27,716 nucleotides of DNA from Neoconidiobolus thromboides FSU 785 (Eukaryota > Entomophthoromycota > Entomophthoromycetes > Entomophthorales > Neoconidiobolaceae), in the NCBI GenBank assembly GCA_025603075.1, contig MU626499.1, positions 1 to 27,716 on the forward strand, read 5' to 3'. Numbering within the stretch: position 1 is the stretch's first letter; each line of letters starts with the position of its first letter. The translations under genes and the position numbers were made by a program. The notes under the pieces were generated by a model. It was not told the DNA's origin, ran no database searches, and saw nothing but the letters and a program-made list of their open reading frames with translations. Below, one piece after another: positions 19,353 to 27,716 of this stretch.

Positions 19353-21259
19353 ATGTCTTGGATTACTGCAACAGATGTCAAATATGAAAGGAACCGAGTC
19401 AAACCCGCAGCCAAAAGAAGGACACGAGGACCCAGACCAAGAGGTCCAAAACCTCAAGTTTGCGATTTATGCCAGTTAAGGAAAGTGAAATGTGATAAAT
19501 CGTTACCAAGGTGTTCTTTGTGTGAAAGGCTCAATAGACCATGTACCTATGATAGGAATGGGTTTGGAGGTAAGTTTTGTTTAGAAGTATTAGATGTTTA
19601 TATTAAAAAAAACTAGCTATGGAAGATAATAAAAAGTATACCTCTTCTAACTCGTCATCCAACAAAGAAAGTTCAAGCCCAATGGTTATCAATGATACTA
19701 ATATGTTAGTTAAAGCAAACGAAACAAAGTTTTTATGGTCTTCTATAAAGTCCCCATTTTTGGATCTTAAAAAATTTAAAATCCACTTACATGATAATGG
19801 TAGCTATACTTATTATGGGTCGAGTATGGCGGTTTACTTCTTTACTTCAGCTTCCCATTTATTACAAGATATAATTAGCAATCCGGATTACCAGTACCAT
19901 CCAGTAACCTATAATAAAAATATACCAGTTGATATCACTCGTACTTTAGTCTTTCAGTTAGTAGAGCTATATTTTGGACACCTTAACTCTTTCTTTCCGC
20001 TATTGGATCCCACCAGTTTTTATTCTAAACTAAATGGGTTAACTTATGATGACTCTTTTCAAGCTCTACTTAGTGCCGTGTGCTTATCCGGTTCCTCATT
20101 TTATCCCAACAGGACTTTTGGACGTATCATCGGAATCTATTTTGCAAAACAAGTGACTCATTATTTAAAAATCATATATTCAAAACCAACCATCTTAGGG
20201 ATTCAAGCAAACTTATTAGCTTCTTATTACATTAGCTTATGCGAGGATGATACTATGTTGGAGAATGGGTGGTACTATTTGGGAATTGCAAGGACCATGA
20301 TTACGATGCTAGGATTGCCCAACAAACAACCTCATACAACTAAAAATCAGAAAGAATTATACATACGTCTATGGTGGATAGCTTTTAACTGTGAGTCAGT
20401 TTCATCTAATCTCTTTGGAAGGCCGTCACATTATGGTGAAATGATACCATTGCCTAAAGCTGACTCAACAATTCCAACATTAACTTACACTAATCCTAAT
20501 CTTTTTATTGTAAAGGAATTGGTAAATTTGAAGGCGGAAGATAATTCGAAATATTTTAGGGAAGTCTGCCATCATTGTTATTTAGTGGGACGATGGACTG
20601 TGTTAAAAGGTAAATTAAACTCTAAAAAAAGGAACGTTAAAATGAATTCTATGCATTCGCTAAGTGCCATACTTACTGATTTTAATGGAAATTCAATATC
20701 AGGCGAACCTTTACAGAAGATTAAGGAGTTGGAATATGATTGTAACAAATGGTATATAAAAATGATTAACTTAAAGAGTAAGGTCCAAGTAGAAGCTTTA
20801 TCATTGCCAAAACCCAATGATATATATAAAGGCTACCTATCTATCTTACACTATTCTTTATTAATTGATTTAAATAAGCCATTTATTGAAAAAGATATGA
20901 AAGCATCATATGACCCACCAAATAAGTGTTTATATTTGAAAGAGTACTATAAATGCAACCCATTAGAAAGATGTATTACTGCGGCATTTTTTGGGACGAG
21001 AACATTTATGAATATTGGTAAAACAGTATCAGAAATAGGGGTACCTTATATCTGGTATAGCTCGTTGCAGTTTATCTTTATATTTATTTACATTATCAGT
21101 TCTTTTGATAAGAATCATTGGGCGGTGGGGCCAGCAAAAAGGAACGGTTATTATTTGTTTAACCAGTTTGAAGCCCATTCTGATAAATGGGTCGTTATTC
21201 GGGATGCGTTTTATATGATTAAATATGCCATTCCAAATGGCAAACAGTTTTTTATTTAG
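19353..21259 (+). CDS. Zn2Cys6 transcription factor, paralogue 2 (one intron)
   Basis: Spliced model: join(19353..19569,19617..21259), 619 residues; a 47-nt intron with GTAAGT donor and ACTAG acceptor, phase 1, falls shortly after the zinc cluster. Cluster cysteines are 37, 40, 47, 54, 57 and 64, preceded by RGPRPRGPKPQ. Exon 2 carries the fungal-specific transcription factor region: LVELYFGHLNSFFPLLDPTSFY, LSAVCLSGSSFYPNRT, LLASYYISLCEDD and RLWWIAFNCESVSS (the conserved W-centred helix). The C-terminus (PLERCITAAFFGT, KNHWAVGPAKRNG, HSDKWVVIRDAF) aligns with paralogue 1. Without the intron the protein would split into a DNA-binding stub and a separate regulatory half, so both pieces belong to one gene. 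A nuclear regulator with unknown targets; same strand as paralogue 1 and VPS45. Confidence 0.93.
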
Positions 21260-21442
21260 TAAGCTTTGGGACGGCGAATCCTTTTTTTACTCTATTTTTT
21301 TACATTATTATAAATCGTGTTTGTTAAATAAAATTTAATCTACAAATGTTTGTCTATTTCTCACTGAATTGTTCATAAAATTATGGTGTGATTTTACAAA
21401 ATAAAGATCATCAATAAAATTAGCTTTTTTTAATAATTTTGA

Positions 21443-21457
21443 ATGAAATGGATTTAA
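21443..21457 (+). promoter_or_regulatory. Tiny upstream ORF overlapping the VPS45 start codon
   Basis: An ATG at 21443 opens a four-codon frame ending in TAA at 21455-21457. The VPS45 ATG at 21448 lies inside it in another frame. The upstream ATG has T at -3; the main ATG has G at -3 and G at +4. Leaky scanning would therefore favour the main start, while the small ORF could lower or tune its use. Confidence 0.5.
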
Positions 21458-23466
21458 TTCAAGCCATCAATGAGTATATCTTCAACATGGTAGAAGCCGT
21501 ACCAGGAATGAAAATTTTATTATTGGATAAAGATACGGTAGGTTTACTAACTATAGTTAAACTTATGTTTACTCCATTGATAGACAAGTTATGTTAGTAC
21601 CGTGATTACGCAATCGAATTTATTATCTAAAGAAGTCTACCTTATTGATTTAATAGACCGAATGGATAGTGAAAAATTAGTTCATCTTAAATGTATCACA
21701 TTCTTGAGACCAAACAATAAGAGTGTTTCTAATTTAACTCAAGAATTGAAAAACCCTAGGTTCTCGGAGTATCATTTAAGTAAGATTGAATCATCATTTT
21801 ATGAAAAAGAATCAATTAATAATTAGATTTTAGTAATATCATAAAAAAAGCATCCTTAGAAACTTTAGCTGAAGCAGATGAAAATGAAAGTGTTAAAGTA
21901 GTTAAAGTAAGCAACATTTTGACTTTATTTAATTCCAATGTATAACTTTTTTACAGGAAGTATTTGCTGATTTTATAGCCATCAACTCTCATTTATTTTC
22001 CTTAAATATTAATACAAAAGAATACCAATTATTTAATAACTACAATTTTGACCAATTTGATAGTTCCACATTACAACGCTCAACCGAAGGTATAATCTCT
22101 GTTTTATTAACACTAAAGAAAAAGCCATTGATACGTTATGATGCTTACTCAAAGTTGTCAAAAACATTGGCTGAAGAGGTACAAAATCAAATAGACAAAG
22201 AAAACCAACTATTTCGATTCCCTGCAGAAGATTCACCACCATTATTATTAATTTTAGACCGTAAAAGTGATCCAATAACCCCGCTTTTAATGCAATGGAC
22301 TTATCAAGCCATGATTCACGAACTTTTGACAATCAACAATGGTCGAGTAGACATGAGTTCTACCCCAGATATATCAAAAGATCTAAAAGAAATTGTATTA
22401 AACATTCAACAGGACCCGTTTTATAACTCAAACTTATACATGAATTTCGGGGATTTGGGAGCGAACATTAAAAAATACGTAGATGAGTATCAAGTAAAAA
22501 CAAAGAATCAATCCAAAATCGAAAGTATTGCGGACATGAAAAGGTTTGTGGAAGAATATCCAGAATTTAGAAAATTGGCAGGAAATGTGTCAAAGCATGT
22601 GGCTTTAGTATCTGAATTATCAAGGTTAGTGGGTATTTTTAAACTTTTGGAAGTTTCAGAGTTAGAACAATCTTTGGCCTGTAATGATCAACATAATGTG
22701 GATTTTAAGGTACAGGAATTAATACCCCCTAATTTACTTCCAGGCTTAACGTTTACATTTAGAATATTATTAAGCTTATCCAGGACAAAAAAATTGGTGA
22801 CTCATATAAACTTAAGTTGGCCATGTTGTATTGTTTAAGATATGAGAAATCACCTTCACTTAATGCTCAACAGTTATTTGCTGAAATGAAAAGTAATGGT
22901 GTCTCGGATGCTAACTTGAAGGTAAATAGTTTATTAAATCTACTAATAAATCCTAATAGAAAATAGGTCATTGATAAAGTGATGGAATATGGGGGCTATG
23001 ATCAACGTCAAAACGATCTATATGGAGATTCCAATTTGTTTTCTAAGGGGAGAAATGTAATTAAAGGATTAAAGGTAAATTAATCTCACTACTATTATCA
23101 TAGATAGCCATTTATATTTATACTCGTATTAGGGAGTTGAAAACGTGTATACTCAACATGTGCCATTATTATACCATCAATTAGAAGATTTAGTCAAAGG
23201 CAAATTAAAAGAAGCCCAGTTTCCATTTATTAAACAGAGTAGTAAATTGATGTAAGTAAATTTGAAGCATATAGATATTTTACTTAATAATGACTTTTAG
23301 ACCTCAAGATGTTATAATTTATCAAGTTGGAGGCACCACGTATCAAGAAGCTCATTTTGTAAGTCAATTTAATCAACAAAATCTTGGATTCAGAGTGGTG
23401 CTTGGTGGACCAGATATTATTAATTCGGAAATGTTTTTGAAAATGATTTGTGGAGATAAAATTTAA
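21448..23466 (+). CDS. VPS45: VPS45, Sec1/Munc18-family SNARE regulator, eight exons
   Basis: Spliced model: join(21448..21537,21584..21779,21827..21906,21957..22709,22763..22921,22967..23074,23133..23251,23301..23466), 556 residues, seven introns of 45-58 nt, all frames consistent. The N-terminus (VPGMKILLLDKDT, then TSYVSTVITQS) matches VPS45 rather than Sec1, Sly1 or Vps33. Further family marks are KEVYL, FSNIIKKASLETLAEADE, LLLILDRKSDPITPLLMQWTYQAMIHEL, LKLAMLYCLRYEK, GGYDQRQNDLYGDS and, in the last exon, IIYQVGGTTYQEA and VVLGG. VPS45 binds the Tlg2/syntaxin-16 SNARE and guides vesicle fusion at the trans-Golgi network and endosomes on the route to the vacuole. Length is normal and no stop interrupts the spliced frame. 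The start at 21448 gives the expected MDLIQA N-terminus. Confidence 0.95.
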
Positions 23467-23977
23467 AGGGGTTAGTTTTTTGTTTTGTATTCTTAGCTTT
23501 ATAATACGAACTTGTTATTCTATTTATAATCTAAGCTACAAAAGTCAAGATAATTTTAAAGTCAATTGTTTTATATAAAAAATAGCATATTTGTTTAATA
23601 TTTAATTATAGTTTAATATTTAATTATAGTTTTAGTAGAAAAACGGAGTTTGTGTATTGTTTATAATTTTAAATTTGAATACAGTATAAGAAATAATCAT
23701 ATTTGTTTAATTTGTAAAACTAAGCTTTATTAAAATAATTTGATATAAAATAATAGTTTTTATAATATACCAGTCCCTATATTTTGATTCTTTATTTCTT
23801 ATTTTTATAATATATTAACATTATAAATCGTAACAATAAACTTATAAGTTTGTTAGAATAAACACTGTTTATAGCTTGAAAATCCCCTTGCTTAGAGTGT
23901 GGCTAATTTGTTTTAATTTATTTTTGTCTTTTAACTCACGATAATATTTTTAACTATATCTTTTGGCCTTATATAAA
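23467..23977. other. Spacer between VPS45 and the broken F-box gene
   Basis: AT-rich 3' flank of VPS45. It includes a perfect 18-bp tandem duplication at 23593-23628. No gene is supported. Confidence 0.55.
23593..23628. repeat. 18-bp tandem duplication
   Basis: GTTTAATATTTAATTATA occurs twice head to tail without mismatch, about 130 bp past the VPS45 stop codon. Confidence 0.9.
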
Positions 23978-25330
23978 ACGGCAAAATAATTCGACTATTT
24001 ACCTGATATAATATTAGAAGAAATATTTAACCTATTAAGTTTAGATGAATTAATGAGTCTATGCTTTTTAAATAACTGTTTATACTATAGTAAAACTAAG
24101 TTTGAGAAATTTCAGGATTTGATTGATGAAAATGGATCCTTGATGAGCCATATGAATGTAGAGGATAAGCAAAAGCCGTATATAAGTCTAAATTCAGAAG
24201 AATACTATGATCCAGACATAAAAGAAGAGTATTCTAATTCGGATGAATATGAAGCTATGTATAAAAGTGAAAATTCAGATGATGAAAATATAGATGATGA
24301 AAGTAAAGTTAAACTAATACAAATAGAATCTCATTGTTTAAACATCATGTCTATATGCTGTACAACTCATGATATTAACAAGATCATTGTTCATAACTCG
24401 TTACCAAAACTAAAAAAGATGCCAATAACTTATCTTAAACCTAACTAACCATTAAAAAAGATATTAAGTGTATTTAAAACCCATTTAAGTCAAATTGAAG
24501 TACTTGAAGTCAAAGTGGGTATAAGCATTAAAGACACTATTAAATATTTAAATCCCGATAAGCTTAATTCATCTAAAATACCTTCTTATTGTATGATAGA
24601 TCTTAATGGATTAGACATTATAAAACTGAGCTTCAATATCCTAGAAGTATTACACTTGGTAGCAAAGTCAACCATTTTTGTAGCCATTAAACTCGCCCCT
24701 AGCCTAAATTCTATTTCTATTTTAAATTGTTAATTGACGGACATTTCAAGAATGATCTTGATACTGATTCTTTTGGAGACCTGGCAAAATTCAAAAGTAT
24801 ATGATTAAAAAATTTATCAAAAATAATAATAAAGAAAATGAGATAAAATTGTTGGAAGGTAATGATATCCGAATTTTAGGACACTTTGAATCAAGTTTTG
24901 TTTTCAGTCTAATTTCATAAATTTTTCTACTTTAAAAGAAACCTATATTGAAAATTTATCGAAAGAGTTATTAAGGTCAGTTCATAAAGTACCAACTATT
25001 CAATCTATATGCTGTGACTATTTGATAGTAAAAATAAAAGTAATTCCTAAAAGGAATGGACTTTACTACGATATAGTTATGTAAAGCGATTCCAAGTCAG
25101 ATGTTTACTTAAATCAAAAGATGACTTCTTGTGTATCTTGTTTTTGTTCCCAAACCTTGAAGTTTTTAAAAGTGGGTATTTCAGTTTTCACTCTGACACA
25201 AGCATTCAGATTGAATACCAACTTAGACCATCGTTATTATTGATTGAACCCATCAAGGGCGGTATATATGAAGAAATAGGCGATGATAACCCAGAGAATA
25301 TTCCAGTATTGAACTGGATGAAGTTATAGT
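23978..25330 (+). pseudogene. Broken F-box protein gene
   Basis: The first recognisable part is an F-box: FDYLPDIILEEIFNLLSLDE at about 23990-24049, then LMSLCFLNN. An acidic region follows (about 24200-24310), then Leu/Ile-rich sequence of the kind found in LRR-type F-box proteins. The expected start codon reads ACG (23978). In-frame TAA codons occur at 23987 (just before FDYLP), 24446 and 24731. Beyond 24731 the homologous-looking sequence changes frame several times until a last open piece at 25129-25329. Frames 24053-24448 and 24515-24733 are in the same phase and separated only by the TAA at 24446. The intact form would be a substrate adaptor of an SCF ubiquitin ligase. A related relic lies at 26991-27391. 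Introns do not explain the stops: I find no suitable donors around them. Confidence 0.72.
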
Positions 25331-25749
25331 AAACTAACTATTAATCGACTATATTTTTAATATACTGCGATAATAAATACTAAATAAGCTTCATGAGTCT
25401 ACAGTTAGACTATTTTATTTATCAACTGGGGATTTAACATTGTCTGTTTAAAATATGTGCATTACCAATGTACTAACATACTTTGACTAATACCACCACT
25501 TTGAAGAGAAATTTTGGGATTTATGATATTATATTAATTTTGCTATTTTTCAACTATAATCTATACTTTAATATAACATATCAATAATAGATAGTAATAA
25601 TTTATTGAAAAAAATTACAAAGAAACATGAAGCCAGGGTTTTAAATTTTGTTCCTCATAGTGCAAGATAAGAATTATAAGATGACAGAGTTATAGTATAT
25701 AAAAAATAAAATAGTAAATACTATTATTATCAAAATACAAAAAAACAAA
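25331..25749. other. Spacer with a TATA-like promoter before the 25750 pseudogene
   Basis: AT-rich, no gene. A TATATAAA box lies at 25696-25703, about 47 bp upstream of the ATG at 25750, and the ATG context is A-rich (AACAAAATG), so promoter features of the broken gene are preserved. Confidence 0.5.
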
Positions 25750-26049
25750 ATGAAATTCAGTCTTATTCTTTTACTTGCTACCATTGCCCCAATCCTTGGT
25801 TTTGGTTTATTTCACAAAAAATAGTATACATAATATGAAAACAAGTCCTATTATGACCATGGGGCTGGTGACCGATTCCAAAACTTTAGAAACTTTAGAA
25901 ACTTTGTTGAGCGCTTAGATGGAATTTGGCGTAAAGAACACGTAATTTATAATAGTGTAAATAATTGGATTTTATACTTGTGTTCAAAAACAATATATCC
26001 ATCTTCGATGTAGGCTAAAAGCCCATTGTTAATAGCGGGCTTAAGGTAA
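25750..26049 (+). pseudogene. Small secreted-protein gene with three in-frame stops
   Basis: From ATG 25750 one frame runs 99 codons to TAA at 26047. Residues 1-19 form a clear signal peptide (MKFSLILLLATIAPILGFG). The frame is interrupted by TAG at codon 25, TAA at codon 28 and TAG at codon 88, but stays open for 59 codons between 29 and 87. That is far longer than expected from random sequence of this composition. The mature part is aromatic, with a short repeat NFRNFRNF (46-52) and two Trp. Each stop could arise from a Gln codon (CAG, CAA, CAG) by one C-to-T change. No consensus intron removes them. No family is recognised. It is most likely a recently inactivated small secreted protein. 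Confidence 0.55.
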
Positions 26050-26990
26050 AGTACTACGTAATTGTCCTTAACGTCGAGTGACTTAATGTATTAAACATAA
26101 GTACCGTATTTTTTTTAAACATCTAGTCAAAATTCCATTTAATTTAAGTTATAGTACTTTTTAGCATTATGTTATAAGCTGAAAGTATAAGTTTATCTTA
26201 TACCTATAAATTTGATTAAATTCCATTAAATTCAAGTTCCAACTCAAAATAGGTTTAAATCAAAGAAAAAATGATTACTTCCTATTTCATCTGTTGATTG
26301 AAAATATATTGGAATAAACCCTTTAACATTTCTTTCAATGGGAGAGATATTACAACTATACCTTATATAATCTTAACATTACAATATAGTTCACTTGTTT
26401 AAATGTTTTTTTAAATTAAGAATAATCTGTGATATTTTACTTCAGTAGCAAAAGGAGTAAAAGGCTAAAGTTGTCCAAAGCAAGGTAACGTAAGGTAATC
26501 TAAGATAAGGATCCTTAAATTTAACCAGAACTGATAAGAATATGGGTGATAGTAGATGCAAGAGGACCAAATTATAAAATTTATGAGTTTTTTTTGGGAA
26601 AGTATAAATATTTTAATTCAAACCATTAATAAATTGAAATACAGTTTTTTTAAAAGTGAGTTAATTTTCAAGAAAAAAATAGTTTGATATAATAAATTTT
26701 GTTTAAGATATGGGATTTTGATTTATTTAAAAAACCATTGATTCTTTTCAATAATATATTATCACACAAAGCAGAAATAGCTATTAACTATATAAAACAA
26801 ACAGTAAAAAACATAGGTTTTAAATAAACAAACCTAAGTAATTAACTAAAGATAAAGCTGCAATCCAATTCAGTTTTTTGATTATATATAAGAAATTGAA
26901 ATTTCACTTTTTTAAATCCTACATTTACATAACCTTGTATCTTAAATTTAATATGTTTTAACCTTTCTTATAAATTATTTATTATTTAAA
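26050..26990. other. AT-rich spacer without a recognised gene
   Basis: Nothing recognisable. A short GGTAA-type quasi-repeat is seen near 26484-26508. No open frame of note and no MITE-like copy was seen. Confidence 0.5.
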
Positions 26991-27391
26991 ATGACACTCT
27001 AATTCGATTGTTTATCTAATATCTTATTAGAAGAGATATTTGAATTACTAGATCCATATGGATTAATTGGGCTTTGTTTTTTAAATAAATATTTGGGGAT
27101 GTATTTTTTTAAGAATTTTACTAACAAACTTTCCGTTCAAATAGCGCTTAAAAAATGAAAAAAGTAATGAAATCAAAAAGAACATCCCCATTTATTCAAG
27201 ACTATTAACAGAGTTATCCAACGAAATATAACTTATTTATGCTATACCGGTTCCTTTAGTAGTGAATTTTGACAAGAATTTATTACAGAAAATCAACTAC
27301 TGATGAAGCATTTATATGTGAGGAAAAATATCCACAATCAGAAATTTGTTCTGATTCTAATTTAGATGAAGATAGAAGAGCTCAAGTATAA
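26991..27391 (+). pseudogene. Second F-box relic, interrupted by a MITE-like insertion
   Basis: ATG at 26991, then after three codons an in-frame TAA at 27000-27002, then FDCLSNILLEEIFELL and LIGLCFLNKYL. This is a clear relative of the F-box in the 23978 pseudogene. The frame is cut at 27095 by MITE-like copy 6. After the insertion, related sequence resumes in interrupted frames: QEFITENQLLMKHL near 27274-27315 resembles QDLIDENGSLMSHM of the other copy, followed by an acidic stretch ending in TAA at 27389-27391. In both relics a TAA stands immediately before the FD that opens the F-box. Confidence 0.65.
27095..27189 (+). mobile_element. MITE-like element, copy 6 (best termini), inside an F-box relic
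   Basis: It is 95 bp long and begins GGGGATGT and ends ACATCCCC, a perfect 8-bp terminal inverted repeat. The interior reads TTTAAGAATTTTACTAACAA, then TTCAAATAGCGCTTAAAA, ATGAAAAAAGTAATGAAATC and an A-run. ATTT on both sides (27091-27094 and 27190-27193) is a candidate 4-bp target duplication. It interrupts the F-box coding remnant, so insertion sites are not limited to intergenic DNA. Confidence 0.88.
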
Positions 27392-27716
27392 GTGTATGTG
27401 GATGTGGGGCTGTCCTAATTGGTTTCAGAATCTACTTAGAAATTAATCCAAATTTAAAATTTCAAGTTTGTGTCCAATATAACGGTTAAATCTAAAAAGC
27501 CTAAAATTAAATGTCTCTATTTAAAACTTATTTTAATTGTTTCCTTTTCCTAAATAGCTAATTTTCCTAACTATATATTTTATGTTAGTTCTGTTAGATA
27601 TTTAACAGATATATAATATATAACTATATGATTATATAATTATATAAATACATAATTATATAAACACAGTTATTTGACTTTATTTGACTTTATTTTTGTT
27701 GAAATAAAAATAAAAT
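27392..27716. other. AT-rich window end with small tandem repeats
   Basis: No gene is seen. An ATATA-rich tract covers about 27600-27665, and a perfect 10-bp tandem repeat TTTGACTTTA occurs twice at 27673-27692. Confidence 0.55.

Noticed and set aside
22033-22332. 99-residue minus-strand open frame within VPS45
   Set aside because: Antisense shadow of the long VPS45 exon 4.
23978-26049. Reassigned stop codons (TAA/TAG read as Gln)
   Set aside because: All large intact genes here end on TAA, TAG or TGA, use CAA/CAG for Gln and contain no internal TAA/TAG over hundreds of codons. The relics also contain frameshifts.
1-27716. CRISPR arrays, bacterial operons, rRNA or tRNA genes
   Set aside because: No regularly spaced repeats, no ribosome-binding-site-led gene chains, and no structural RNA gene that I could fold; genes are eukaryotic with spliceosomal introns.

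Overview
The window reads as nuclear DNA of a fungus with a very AT-rich genome. Fungal origin is supported by two Zn2Cys6 (binuclear zinc cluster) transcription factors and by short spliceosomal introns, mostly 41-54 nt with GTAAGT-like donors. The long AT-rich spacers, small introns and gene families (CYBDOM-type cytochrome b561, rolling-stone/FAR-17a-like membrane protein, surface kelch proteins, F-box relics) would suit an early-diverging lineage such as Entomophthoromycotina (Conidiobolus-like). That placement is an inference from general gene content and was not tested.

Layout. 1-447 (+) is the C-terminal end of a cytochrome P450. 1451-2527 (-) is a complete secreted M28 zinc aminopeptidase. 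4473-5768 (-) is a DOMON plus cytochrome b561 membrane protein in three exons. 5890-6830 (-) holds exon-like debris, possibly a decayed 7TM receptor. 6919-7793 (-) is a three-exon polytopic membrane protein of the FAR-17a/AIG1/rolling-stone type. 8657-10078 (-) and 12481-13662 (-) are two paralogous surface kelch-like proteins; the first ends in a transmembrane helix with a cytoplasmic tail, the second in a GPI-type signal. Between them, 11126-12040 (+) is a five-exon GILT-like thiol reductase gene that single-frame ORF calling misses. 15227-17047 (+) and 19353-21259 (+) are two paralogous Zn2Cys6 regulators; only the second has an intron. 21448-23466 (+) is an eight-exon VPS45 (Sec1/Munc18) gene. 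After about 23.9 kb the window becomes a pseudogene zone: a broken F-box gene, a broken small secreted-protein gene, and a second F-box relic split by a transposon-like insertion.

Repeats. At least six copies of a MITE-like element of about 95 bp, in both orientations, are scattered through the spacers; termini are GGGGATGT and ACATCCCC in the best copies. A separate 145-bp foldback element lies between the two zinc-cluster genes.

The genes do not form one obvious pathway. VPS45 is housekeeping membrane traffic. The peptidase, kelch proteins, b561 protein and GILT protein all act at the cell surface or in the endomembrane system. The zinc-cluster pair may regulate something nearby, but the sequence does not show what. 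I see no convincing new multi-gene system. The most informative observations are the spliced gene models, the repeat families, the two anchoring modes of the kelch pair, and nonsense codons in the pseudogenes that are mostly one C-to-T step from a sense codon.
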